From positions 248,001 to 312,000 of the forward strand of contig JACONK010000018.1 of assembly GCA_014323795.1 (NCBI GenBank): a stretch of 64,000 bases of DNA, written 5' to 3'. The number at the start of each line of letters is the position of its first letter. The first letter of the stretch is position 1. Positions 44,811 to 53,101 of the stretch are shown piece by piece. A program made the translations under genes and the position numbers. Under the pieces are notes generated by a model that saw only the letters and a list, made by a program, of their open reading frames with translations, made no database searches and was not told where the DNA came from. The stretch is from Paracoccaceae bacterium. Its GTDB lineage: Bacteria > Pseudomonadota > Alphaproteobacteria > Rhodobacterales > Rhodobacteraceae.

Positions 44811-45705
44811 CAGGCGGCGCTATACCCCCCCGTCAAACAGCGCACTTGTCGCCTTTGAGGCGGCGGCACGGCTGCAGGGCTTTGCCCGGGCGGCCGCAGA
44901 GCTGAACACCTCGCAACCGGCCATCAGCCGCCATATCCGTAATCTTGAAATCCGGTTCGGGACCAGACTTTTTGATCGCCGGGGGCAGCGGATCACGCTC
45001 ACCCGAAAGGGGCGCGCATTTTATGCGGCGGTCGTGCAGTCCATGACCGCACTGCAGGACGCCATTGAAATGCTGGTGACACACGATCGGGATGTGACAA
45101 TCGCATGTTCGCATTCCGTGTCGCATCTTCTGCTCATGCCACGCTTTGCGCACCTGCGGCGCACCCTGGGATCCCAGGCTGATCTGCGGCTTTTAACTGT
45201 TGAGTACACTCTGCTGGATGCAGCCATCAACAGCGGTGCTGATATCATTTTCGAATATACATCGGCACCGCCGAAAGAACCCTATGTCGTTGTGTGCCGG
45301 GAAGAGGTCAAACCGGTCGGCACGCCGGGCATCATCGAACAGGCGCACAGTGCACTGACCATGGGGGTCGCCGCCCCGCCGCTGCTCCGATTGCAAAAGA
45401 CGAACTATGGCTGGATGGACTGGTCTGACTGGTGTTCGGCACACCCGGATTTTGGCACCTGGCCTGAAGGCGAGGAATTTGACAGCTACGTCTATCTGCT
45501 GGATGCCGCAGTGCGCGGTTCGGGACTGGCCTTGGGGTGGCGCGGATTTGTTGAACACTACATCATGCGCGGGGATCTCGCCGCGTTGCCGGGTGCCTGG
45601 TACTCCAAAGACACGCGGATCATCGCCAGGGCGACCCGTCCGGGACAAAATACCCCCGCCGTGCGGAAGTGCCTGCATGTGCTGGGTAATCTTACTGAAA
45701 ATTGA
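44806..45705 (+). CDS. LysR-family regulator of the sulfotransferase operon
   Basis: A 299-residue GcvA-like LysR protein: winged helix-turn-helix (ALVAFEAAARLQGFARAAAE, LNTSQPAISRHIRNLEIRFG, RLFDRRGQRITLT) and a two-lobed periplasmic-binding-type effector domain (from about residue 90, VTIACSHSVSHLLLMPRF). Start at 44806; a TTG 36 bases upstream is in frame. It is divergent from the racemase-fold/sulfotransferase/PAPS operon, the usual layout of a LysR gene and its target, and its start codon is inside a 22-base palindrome. The inducer is unknown, plausibly the operon's substrate. Confidence 0.9.
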   Translation: MSRRRYTPPSNSALVAFEAAARLQGFARAAAELNTSQPAISRHIRNLEIRFGTRLFDRRGQRITLTRKGRAFYAAVVQSMTALQDAIEMLVTHDRDVTIACSHSVSHLLLMPRFAHLRRTLGSQADLRLLTVEYTLLDAAINSGADIIFEYTSAPPKEPYVVVCREEVKPVGTPGIIEQAHSALTMGVAAPPLLRLQKTNYGWMDWSDWCSAHPDFGTWPEGEEFDSYVYLLDAAVRGSGLALGWRGFVEHYIMRGDLAALPGAWYSKDTRIIARATRPGQNTPAVRKCLHVLGNLTEN

Positions 45706-45882
45706 TGGAGTAGAGGTAAATTGAAGCAACGGGCTTTGGTCATATCCCGAAAAATCAAAGCACGTCGGAATTCGCCAATGCTGCCTTGATTATGGCAGGA
45801 GACGCGCCTTCATAACCCATGGGATCGGTTATTTCATTTGGCTACAAGGCGTCAGAACAAAGATGAATGATTCGCCTGTTCT

Positions 45883-46818
45883 CTAGTTCTGAACAGAGCA
45901 GGTTTCTACAGCCCGTTTGAATTCCTCGATTGCATAGTCCCAAATTGCTTTTCCAACATCTGAATTCGGCGCAAGAATATCAACCCCATGATACGCCCCC
46001 TTGAAGACCTGGAGCCTGGCGTCGACGCCGAAAGACCGCAGAAGGTCAAAATAGGCTAAATTCTGACCCAGAAATCCGTCATGATCACCGATAAATCCAA
46101 CCGCTGGCGGCAAGCCATGTAATGCTTTGGCACGTGCCGGTACAGAGTAATTTGGCGGGTCTGCTATGGCTTGCCCAAGGTAGAGTTTCCAACCCAGCCG
46201 GTTTTTCGTTTTGCTCCAGGCGAGAAGCGAATTCTCAATCTCTGTCCATTGGTCCGGTCGGTCATCAAGCATCGCGTACAACGGGAATTGGCATGCAATC
46301 CCGACCTCACCCTTGTCGCGGGCCATTTGGCAAAGTGACGCGGTTAAACCACCCCCGGCACTCTCACCCATGATAAAAATCTGGTCTAAGCGTCCGCCGA
46401 GGTTCCTGGCGTTGTCCCGCAGCCATATAAGAGCATCATAACAGTCGTATAATGCAGCCGGAAACGGTGCTTTCAGCGAGACCCGATAATCTGGCATTAC
46501 GAAGATGCCCGGTGCCGCGGAAATGTACCGGCGCACAATCTCATAATCCTGCTCTGGCACTCCGGCGGCGTAGCCGCCGCCATGAATATGCAGGACAACC
46601 GGCATGTTCATGGCTGTTTTTTTCGGCCTAACGACGACGAGCCGCACTTTTCCACCGTCGCGCCGGGGAATGCGGAGTTTTTCAACGTGAAGGGCGGATG
46701 GTGGCCGCACAAACCGGGTCAGCCTCAAGGCCGCGTACATCATCCGAAGCCCCAGCCTTGTGTCAGGAAAGGTCTTTAAGGCACGGTAGCCAAGGGTATT
46801 TGCCGTTGGGTCAATCAT
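45883..46818 (-). CDS. Alpha/beta hydrolase, hormone-sensitive-lipase type
   Basis: A 311-residue esterase of the HSL (family IV) group. The oxyanion motif HIHGGGYAAG, the nucleophile elbow GESAGGG (GDSAGG in most relatives), the acid GDHDGF and the His in GAYHGVD are all present. It hydrolyses ester bonds of small or lipid substrates. The region around it is somewhat more AT-rich than the window average. It is next to a tetR relic and two SDR genes, a neighbourhood suggesting a small catabolic cluster. Confidence 0.88.
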   Translation of the reverse strand: MIDPTANTLGYRALKTFPDTRLGLRMMYAALRLTRFVRPPSALHVEKLRIPRRDGGKVRLVVVRPKKTAMNMPVVLHIHGGGYAAGVPEQDYEIVRRYISAAPGIFVMPDYRVSLKAPFPAALYDCYDALIWLRDNARNLGGRLDQIFIMGESAGGGLTASLCQMARDKGEVGIACQFPLYAMLDDRPDQWTEIENSLLAWSKTKNRLGWKLYLGQAIADPPNYSVPARAKALHGLPPAVGFIGDHDGFLGQNLAYFDLLRSFGVDARLQVFKGAYHGVDILAPNSDVGKAIWDYAIEEFKRAVETCSVQN

Positions 46819-46846
46819 AGCGGATTACTCGCAGTTGTACGACACG

Positions 46847-47395
46847 TCAGTTTCGAAAAAGAATCTGCACAACGCGGTTCATCTCGTTGCCAAACTCCTG
46901 TGAGGTCCGGGTGTTGAGCATGATACCTTTAGCAGCCGAGTTCAGTGCATTGGCCTGCTCAATCGCCAAATCCATCGAATCCGACAGACCGATATCTACC
47001 AGAAAATCTACAAGATTCAGCATTAGGTCGCCTTCCAAATCCTTGCCGAAGGTCTTGGCATATCGCATCCCCGCGTCAAGTATTTCCGCCCCATGGGAGG
47101 TAGTGCCGATGATCGGAACAACTTCACTGACCAGTGTTCAAAAAACGCACACAACTTTTACTTTGGGTCAGGATTATTCCCATTTTTCAAAGCATCAAGT
47201 GCATCATCGATACCTTTCCCGATGAAAGATGCCAGTACCCGCTTAAAAGCACCTTCCCTGGATCAGAAGCGTTTATAGATGTACTGCTACTGCCGTGATA
47301 TCCCGGCAGATTGTGCAATGTCTTCCCTCGAGGTTTTCCACACTTCGTACCGGGCAAAAATCATCAGTATTTCTTTCGGGTCTATATCCTCTCTT
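46847..47395 (-). pseudogene. Decayed TetR-family regulator
   Basis: The helix-turn-helix half reads DPKEILMIFARYEVWKTSRE, DIAQSAGISRQ, then (after a stop) YIYKRF, then a stop, then SREGAFKRVLASFIGKGIDD and ALDALKNGNNPDPK before another stop; the next frame supplies SHGAEILDAGMRYAKTFGKD and the C-terminus ending at 46847. This is the layout of alphaproteobacterial TetR regulators (HTH ARYGVRKTSMEDIAQAAGVS; ligand domain SPHGAEILDAG). At least three in-frame stops and one frameshift destroy it. It lies between the hydrolase and the divergent SDR genes, the usual place for their repressor. Confidence 0.8.
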
Positions 47396-47440
47396 CACGA
47401 ATTACTGTGAACATAACGGGTATTTTTGTGATCTTATCGA

Positions 47441-47469
47441 TTGACAAAAATTACTGCCAAATTTAGGCT
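47441..47469 (+). promoter_or_regulatory. Probable promoter of the SDR pair
   Basis: TTGACA (47441-47446), a 17-base spacer and TAGGCT (47464-47469) lie 43 bp before the first SDR start. The -35 is perfect and the -10 weak. With the neighbouring tetR gene destroyed, this promoter may now be unrepressed (inference). Confidence 0.45.
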
Positions 47470-47511
47470 ACATTCCTATACAGACCCCCTTCTCCGTCCA
47501 GGGAAATCGTA

Positions 47512-48459
47512 ATGTCACATTCTCTTTTCCCAAACTCCGGGGTCCGCGCATGGAATGTCAACCGGCTTCCGGACCTGTCGGGCAAGACTTACCTCATCAC
47601 CGGCGGCAACCAGGGCCTTGGTTTTGAGGCCGGAAAACACCTGGGCCGGAAAGGCGCAAACCTGATCCTTGCCAGCCGCTCGGCTGATAAGGCCCGGAGG
47701 GCCGCATCAGACCTGGAAACCCGTATGAAGGGCAACGTCCATATCGTGCAGCTTGACCTGAGTGATTTGTCATCGGTGCGCAAAGCGGCCGAAGACGTGC
47801 ACCAGCGTTTCAAAAAGATTGACGGGCTGATCAACAATGCGGGTGTTATGCAAACGCCGGAACTCAAGACCAAAGACGGCTTTGAAATGCAGATGGGTAC
47901 CAATCATCTCGGGCATTTCCTTTTCACCGGGCTGCTTTTGGGCCTCGTGGAAGCTGCGGCTGGCCGGATCGTGACCCTGACCAGCATCGCCAACCGTTCG
48001 GGCGCAATGAACCTTGACGACCTCATGTCATCAAGGCACTACACGCCGACCGGGGCCTATGTGCAGTCCAAACTGGCGAACCTGATTTTCGCGCTCGATC
48101 TTGATCGTCGCCTGAAAGAAGCCAACAGTACCGCAATCTCAATCGGGTGCCACCCCGGCTATTCCAACACTGGTCTGCAAAGCAGCGGACCTGCCGGTTT
48201 GCTGAACATAATCTATAAAATCACAAACCCGCTCTTTGCACAGCCTCCGGCGCAAGGTGCGTTGCCAACCGTTCTGTCGGCCGCCGGCACCGAGGCACGG
48301 CGCGGCCACTATTACGGCCCTGGCAGGATGCGCGAGTTTCGTGGCCTGCCCGGCGATGCCAAAATCCCTGACGGCGCGAAAGATCAGGCCGTTTGGAAGC
48401 GGCTCTGGGATATGAGCGAAGATCTTGTCAGTTTCAAATGGACCATTCCGGCCAAGTGA
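47512..48459 (+). CDS. Short-chain dehydrogenase, retinol-dehydrogenase-like
   Basis: A 315-residue NAD(P)-dependent oxidoreductase. The cofactor motif is TGGNQGLG (TGxxxGxG), NNAGV follows, and the catalytic pair is Tyr/Lys in GAYVQSKLAN, with LTSIANRSG containing the catalytic Ser. The sequence is close to the long-chain retinol/WW-domain oxidoreductase-like SDRs, acting on hydrophobic alcohols or ketones. It is the first of two SDR genes 27 bp apart, downstream of a TTGACA promoter. Confidence 0.88.
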   Translation: MSHSLFPNSGVRAWNVNRLPDLSGKTYLITGGNQGLGFEAGKHLGRKGANLILASRSADKARRAASDLETRMKGNVHIVQLDLSDLSSVRKAAEDVHQRFKKIDGLINNAGVMQTPELKTKDGFEMQMGTNHLGHFLFTGLLLGLVEAAAGRIVTLTSIANRSGAMNLDDLMSSRHYTPTGAYVQSKLANLIFALDLDRRLKEANSTAISIGCHPGYSNTGLQSSGPAGLLNIIYKITNPLFAQPPAQGALPTVLSAAGTEARRGHYYGPGRMREFRGLPGDAKIPDGAKDQAVWKRLWDMSEDLVSFKWTIPAK

Positions 48460-48486
48460 TCCCCGGCCCCTAAAAAAGGACGCACA

Positions 48487-49311
48487 GTGCAGGAATTTCA
48501 GGACAAAGTTGTGGTTATCACCGGCGGTGCCACGGGCATCGGCTTCTCGCTGGCCAGGCAGCTCGGCCAGGAGGGTGCCCGTCTGATCCTTGCCGGACGG
48601 CGCCAGGATCGCCTGGATGAGGCGGTCGCGGAATTGGCCGGGTGTGGCATCCGGGCCATGGGCAGGCCCTGCGACGTGACCGTTCCTGCCGATGTTGAAG
48701 GGCTCGCCGACTTTGCCTGGGATCGCTGCGGCCAAGTGGATGCGATCATCAACAACGCGGGCATTCCGCCGGTTATCAGTACTACCATCAACGCCAAACC
48801 CGAAGACATTGAGCGCAATTTTAAAGTAAACGTGTTTGGTGTATGGAATGGGGTTTCGGTCTTCGGAAAGCGCTTTATCAAAGCCGGACATCCGTCAGGT
48901 ATCTATGCCGTCGGATCCGAAAACAGCCTGTTTTTCGGTGCACCCGGTGGTGCCATGTATGTTGCCGCGAAGCACGCATTGCATGGCATGATGGACGCAT
49001 TGCGCAGTGAAGCACCTGAGTTCCTCAGGATTGGGCTCATACTCCCCGGTTTCGTTAAATCCGAGATCGGTGACAATATGGATACTGCCATGGATACGGA
49101 TCGGTACACGCGCATGGTCGTGGAGCAAATCAGACAGGGTGAATTTTACATTGTCTCTCACGCTCACAACATGGTGCATATCAACAAGCGCTACCAGGAA
49201 ATCACCGCCGCATATGCGAAATATGCACCGCGCTATAAGGGCGACGAGGAATTCGACCTCCTGACCATGCTGGGCTCAGGCGATGGATCTGCGATTCTCG
49301 GACCCCGATAA
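48487..49311 (+). CDS. Short-chain dehydrogenase, classical type
   Basis: A 274-residue SDR. TGGATGIG is the cofactor motif, NNAGIPP the structural motif, and GSENSLFFGAPGGAMYVAAK includes the catalytic Ser, Tyr and Lys (YVAAK). Start is GTG with AAGGA seven bases upstream. It follows the first SDR closely, so both probably serve one pathway with the alpha/beta hydrolase. Substrate unknown. Confidence 0.87.
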   Translation: MQEFQDKVVVITGGATGIGFSLARQLGQEGARLILAGRRQDRLDEAVAELAGCGIRAMGRPCDVTVPADVEGLADFAWDRCGQVDAIINNAGIPPVISTTINAKPEDIERNFKVNVFGVWNGVSVFGKRFIKAGHPSGIYAVGSENSLFFGAPGGAMYVAAKHALHGMMDALRSEAPEFLRIGLILPGFVKSEIGDNMDTAMDTDRYTRMVVEQIRQGEFYIVSHAHNMVHINKRYQEITAAYAKYAPRYKGDEEFDLLTMLGSGDGSAILGPR

Positions 49312-49420
49312 ATGGCCCCGGGACAGAAGCCGATCCGTCTGTCGGGATGCCGCAACCATAAGGCCGGACAGATGAAGACCACGCGGCAGGTTTGCCAATC
49401 CCTTGTGCGAGGCTTGGGCC

Positions 49421-49942
49421 ATGACCGGTTTTTTTAGATTTGCGGTGCGCACGCCGGTGCTGATCGCAAGCCTGATCGGCACACTGGTGCTTCTGCTTCT
49501 GGTGTTTCCGAATCTGCCCGTTGGCGGACCAACCCTGGATACGCAGATCCGCTACGATTTCGCACACGCACATGCGCTGCTGGAACACTACGGGGAGGCG
49601 GGGCGCCGGATGTATGTGCGCGCATCGCTAACTTTAGATACGATTTTGCCAATGTTTTACGCGACCTGCTTTAGCGGGCTGATCTGTCGTTTCAGCCCCC
49701 TGCCAGGGCTGCGCCGCTGCGCATATCTGCCAATACTGACGGCTCTTTTCGATCTCGGCGAGAATGCGCAGGTGATGGCCATGCTGATTCAATACCCGGA
49801 TATATCTGAATGGCAGGTACAATGCGCTTCGGCCTTCACACAGATCAAATGGCTGTTGGCTGCCCTCTCCATACTCTGCGCGGCAGTTTTCGTGATGAGT
49901 GCCGCAATTGTGCGCATCGCTGCAAGGATGCACACAATTTAA
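49421..49942 (+). CDS. Four-helix membrane protein of unknown function
   Basis: A 173-residue protein with four predicted membrane helices (LIASLIGTLVLLLLVFPNL; TILPMFYATCFSGLICRF; AYLPILTALFDLGENAQVMA; IKWLLAALSILCAAVFVMS). The pattern, with YDFAHAHALLEHYGEAGRRM between helices one and two and an acidic LGEN in helix three, is a recurring hypothetical family in bacteria. Starts at 49421. Follows the SDR pair after 110 bp. Confidence 0.65.
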   Translation: MTGFFRFAVRTPVLIASLIGTLVLLLLVFPNLPVGGPTLDTQIRYDFAHAHALLEHYGEAGRRMYVRASLTLDTILPMFYATCFSGLICRFSPLPGLRRCAYLPILTALFDLGENAQVMAMLIQYPDISEWQVQCASAFTQIKWLLAALSILCAAVFVMSAAIVRIAARMHTI

Positions 49943-49977
49943 CGCAGCGGGCCGTTATCGGCCTTCGGCCGGGGCAC

Positions 49978-50715
49978 CTAAGCAGCTGCTGCGCGGGGGG
50001 ATGTTTCTACGTCTGCCCGAACAAACAGGCGCGGGTATTGCGCCCGTCCGTTTATACGGAAAACGCGGCCGGTGATTGAACCGGTGTCAATCCACCGCCC
50101 CACAGTTTCCGCCTGGAGACGATTTACATACCCAACCGTCTCACCACCTCTGCGCGCCAGCCTGATCGCATTCGGATCGCGTTCATTGGCCCGCTCACGT
50201 TCAAAGAAGATAGGCTCGGACTGCTCCAACTGATTGGAATCCGCGTAATAACGATAACCTGCCACATCGAATACGTAAGAAAAGCGGCCTTCAAAGCCTT
50301 CAAATGTCTCACATATCTCAAAGCTGTCACCGGTCAGCCGCGCACCTGTATAGGCTAACAATGTCAGGTCTGTGCAGCCCCCCTGGTCGGGCGGGAGGCC
50401 ACAGTCGCGCGAGAGACCAAAACGCTCCAGGATTTCGGGAAAGTCAGCGCGTTGACGCGAGGGAAGGCAGCGTACCAGAACCCTGGACGCGATGCGATCC
50501 AAATCACGCGACCCGATTGGAAGGCCGGGATACCCGTTGAAGCCATCTTCACGAGCCGAGGCGAGGTGTGCCGGGTCGAGCTACCGGAATTTTATAACGT
50601 TTGAACCCTGGACAAGCTCCGCCACCGCATGCCGATCACGGCTTCCGGATCCGTCCAGTGGACGCTGCCACACCAGAAGGGCACGTCGGGTCGGGATCGG
50701 GTTCTCTATCAACAT
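49978..50715 (-). pseudogene. HIRAN-domain protein gene with one in-frame TAG
   Basis: A single frame of 246 codons runs from ATG at 50715 to the stop at 49978, broken only by TAG at 50581-50583 (codon 45). The N-terminus reads MLIENPIPTRRALLVWQRPL; after the TAG come GLPIGSRDLDRIASRVLVRC and the C-terminal HIRAN domain (FFERERANERDPNAIRLARR, GETVGYVNRLQAETVGRW, GRAQYPRLFVRADV). HIRAN domains bind DNA ends or damaged DNA. The ATG overlaps the stop of the upstream HipA-like kinase gene (TGATG), so they are coupled. A shorter protein from ATG at 50502 could still contain HIRAN. Whether the TAG is real is undecided. Confidence 0.7.
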
Positions 50716-51656
50716 CAGGCTTTGCACAGCACGTTCCTAATGCGTTCCACGCCTATCTGCAACATGGCATATATATGTTGACGCCGCCTTTCTGAAAGGG
50801 AGTAAGGGTCCGGCAGGGGTATTCGTTCTGCGATTGTATTCATAAGGTGCCCCACGGCATCGATATCGACCCCTTTCGCCCTTTCGAACCGGTGTCTGCC
50901 TTCCGGATAGTGTCGCGGGAACGCGATGCATACGTCTTCGAAGGTGCCACCGCATTTTTCAGGCTTATCCAGCCGCAGATGGTGGCGTCCTTTCTGCCGT
51001 TGTTTTTCCAGGTGCGCGGCTTTCAATTTGCCATCGGCATCAAAGGCGCGGTCCAATCTGACCTTCTCAGTGCCACACTCCAGGCTTGATCCGTTATCAT
51101 AAAGCGGGGCCATCCGAACGCCTTTTGGCCCCTCAATGATGGCCCAGTTTTCAGCATGACGGTCCGTGTTGGAGATCAGGGTATCCAGTGCGAGCCCCCG
51201 GGCCCAGAAATCCATGAAGTCGTCCCGCTTCAAATCCTTATCCAGAAGGCCGTCACATACCCGAATAATCAATGGCAGAGTGTGCCTGGTACCCTTAACC
51301 ACATCAAAATCAGGGTCGACCCGGGTACAGAACTGCCAGCCCTCCGTGAAAGTCTCGCTCTCAGGTTCGTAGACATATCGCAAAAGGTTGCCATGTCTGT
51401 TTCCCAGACAGGCTATGGAAGTATGCTGAACGTCCCAACCGAGAAGATCACCTGCGATGCAGGAGGCAAGCAATTCCGACCACACCTGATGTTCCCTGTG
51501 CTTCCCGGGGAACTTGTAAATATGATGAAGACCCGTTTTGGGATCGATTAACGTTGCCTTTTCTCTGGATCCGGTTGGAACCTCTTCTTCCCGACTCCAA
51601 TCATCGAAATCGATGACTTGTGAGACATCTATATACGAAGGATGGCCCATGTTCAC
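50715..51656 (-). CDS. HipA-like protein kinase
   Basis: A 313-residue kinase-fold protein resembling the HipA C-terminal domain but shorter than HipA (about 440 residues). ATP-site residues are visible: Lys48 in HHIYKFPGK, Glu61 in QVWSELLAS, the catalytic loop ISNTDRHAENWAII (Asp165, Asn170) and the metal-binding Asp187 in MAPLYDNGSSL. HipA kinases phosphorylate proteins such as GltX and act in toxin-antitoxin systems; here the target is unknown and no HipB-like HTH antitoxin is adjacent. Instead a HIRAN-domain gene is translationally coupled downstream. The gene is preceded by IS3 debris. Confidence 0.8.
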   Translation of the reverse strand: MNMGHPSYIDVSQVIDFDDWSREEEVPTGSREKATLIDPKTGLHHIYKFPGKHREHQVWSELLASCIAGDLLGWDVQHTSIACLGNRHGNLLRYVYEPESETFTEGWQFCTRVDPDFDVVKGTRHTLPLIIRVCDGLLDKDLKRDDFMDFWARGLALDTLISNTDRHAENWAIIEGPKGVRMAPLYDNGSSLECGTEKVRLDRAFDADGKLKAAHLEKQRQKGRHHLRLDKPEKCGGTFEDVCIAFPRHYPEGRHRFERAKGVDIDAVGHLMNTIAERIPLPDPYSLSERRRQHIYAMLQIGVERIRNVLCKA

Positions 51657-51679
51657 CCGCTCTGATTATGGGTCCGGCA

Positions 51680-51965
51680 CGGCATCAGCTGAAAGAAGTT
51701 CCCGGCCACAGCGTTATCGTGGTAATTGCCCCTACGGCTCATCGAGTGTTCCAATCCATGCTTGCGCAGAAAGGTGGCCCACGCACGGCTTGCGAACGGA
51801 GCACCTTGATCAGAATGGATGAGCAGGCCCGGATCTGGTTTTCGCCGCCGGATTGCCGGCTGATACCGGGCCGGTCGGCCACTTCCTTGACCGAATACCC
51901 CGCTCCGTGATCTGCGCCACAGCGTTGATCTTGAACTCGTCCGAATACCGAATTGGCCCTGACAT
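51680..51965 (-). mobile_element. IS3-family insertion sequence remnant
   Basis: OrfA begins at 51965 with MSGPIRYSDEFKINAVAQIT followed by ERG, then shifts frame to YSVKEVADRPGISRQS, matching the helix-turn-helix of IS3 OrfA. OrfB survives as HSDQGAPFASRAWATFLRKH, GLEHSMSRRGNYHDNAVAGN and FFQL, the end of the DDE domain; the catalytic Glu expected in NAVAESFF is replaced (AVAGNFF). Over 700 bp between the two are deleted. No terminal repeats could be assigned. It cannot transpose. Confidence 0.8.
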
Positions 51966-52023
51966 TTACAGCGTTCCTTGCTGCCAAATTACCAGGAAAA
52001 GCGTTTGCAAATCCAGGGGCAGC

Positions 52024-53076
52024 TCAGGCGTCGCCAATCGGAAAAGGTACGCGGCCCGGAACGCGGGCCTTGTTGAACTCCCGCAGGCGGGCAAATACGT
52101 CGACTCCCATCTGCCTGTATGCATCGAGAATATCTACCATCACCCAGTTTTCGCGGATCTTGCCGCGCTCCATGCGCCAGAAATCCAAGGATCGCATGGT
52201 TATCCGCCTGGAGGTAGGGGCAATCCCCATCCAGCCGTTGTGGGTGATTGTCTGGATCATATTGGGCCAGCCTGTGACTGCAGCATAATCCCCGTCACCA
52301 AAGAAATGATACTTAATGTCGTCAACGTATTGACCCCGGTCAGGCATGGCGTTGATGAACGGGATTTGATGCCAGTTTCTGAACCCCCTTATGCCGCGTC
52401 CGGTTCCGATTCCTGCGGGGCCATACCAGTTGGCCCTGTCGCTCCAGAAACGCGGCATCTCCATGACCTCGGGCCCGCCAAGCCGCGGATGCCTTTTCAT
52501 GTGCCGGAGCATGGCCACAATATGATTGCACGATGCATTGGAACGCTCTTCGTCCCGCGGCCCCCGGACAATGCCGTCATTGGTTGCGGGCCCCGGAATG
52601 CAGAACTCCAGGCCCAGAGACGGTGCCATGGGCCAGGCTTTGGCCTGCATCATGACCTCGGGAATATCCCAAAGTGCCTGTATTTCAATCACGGCACCAT
52701 CTTTAATCCGGTAGAACTCATGAAAGCGCATGTGCGTCAGATGTCCGGTTGGCGGAATATCCAGCCAGGGACCGACAAAGGTGCCGATATAATGACCGCC
52801 GGATCCCACCCAGTTGTCGCCATGTTCGGTGCGCCCGCCCATAACGATCCAATCTCGCCGCTCAAGGTCGGGCATGGCGGAAAAGAGCGGCGCGTAACAG
52901 ACGTCATAGAACGCCCGGGGACCGGTCAGATCGCCAAAAGGATGTGGCATATGAATGATCGCATCCGGGCCGATCACCGCATCCAGGGCCGTGCGTACGC
53001 GGGCCTCGTCAAAATCGATCATCGCGCTGCGCAAACCGGCGACAAGTGCCTTATTTTCTGAATGAACGTCAATCAT
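52024..53076 (-). CDS. Tandem SnoaL-like (NTF2-fold) protein
   Basis: A 350-residue protein of two NTF2/SnoaL-like domains (about residues 5-160 and 180-340). Domain one has VIGPDAIIHMPHPFGDLTGP, FVGPWLDIPPTGHLTHMRFH and GAVIEIQALWDIP; domain two has RNWHQIPFINAMPDRGQY, HNGWMGIAPTSRRITMRSLD and FWRMERGKIRENWVMVDILD. SnoaL-type cyclases or lyases act on small polar or polyketide substrates. It is the last gene of the ABC transporter operon (25 bp after the second permease), so it probably acts on the imported compound. Exact reaction unknown. Confidence 0.78.
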   Translation of the reverse strand: MIDVHSENKALVAGLRSAMIDFDEARVRTALDAVIGPDAIIHMPHPFGDLTGPRAFYDVCYAPLFSAMPDLERRDWIVMGGRTEHGDNWVGSGGHYIGTFVGPWLDIPPTGHLTHMRFHEFYRIKDGAVIEIQALWDIPEVMMQAKAWPMAPSLGLEFCIPGPATNDGIVRGPRDEERSNASCNHIVAMLRHMKRHPRLGGPEVMEMPRFWSDRANWYGPAGIGTGRGIRGFRNWHQIPFINAMPDRGQYVDDIKYHFFGDGDYAAVTGWPNMIQTITHNGWMGIAPTSRRITMRSLDFWRMERGKIRENWVMVDILDAYRQMGVDVFARLREFNKARVPGRVPFPIGDA

Positions 53077-53101
53077 CTCTTGGGCATGGCCTGGGGGTAT
53101 G

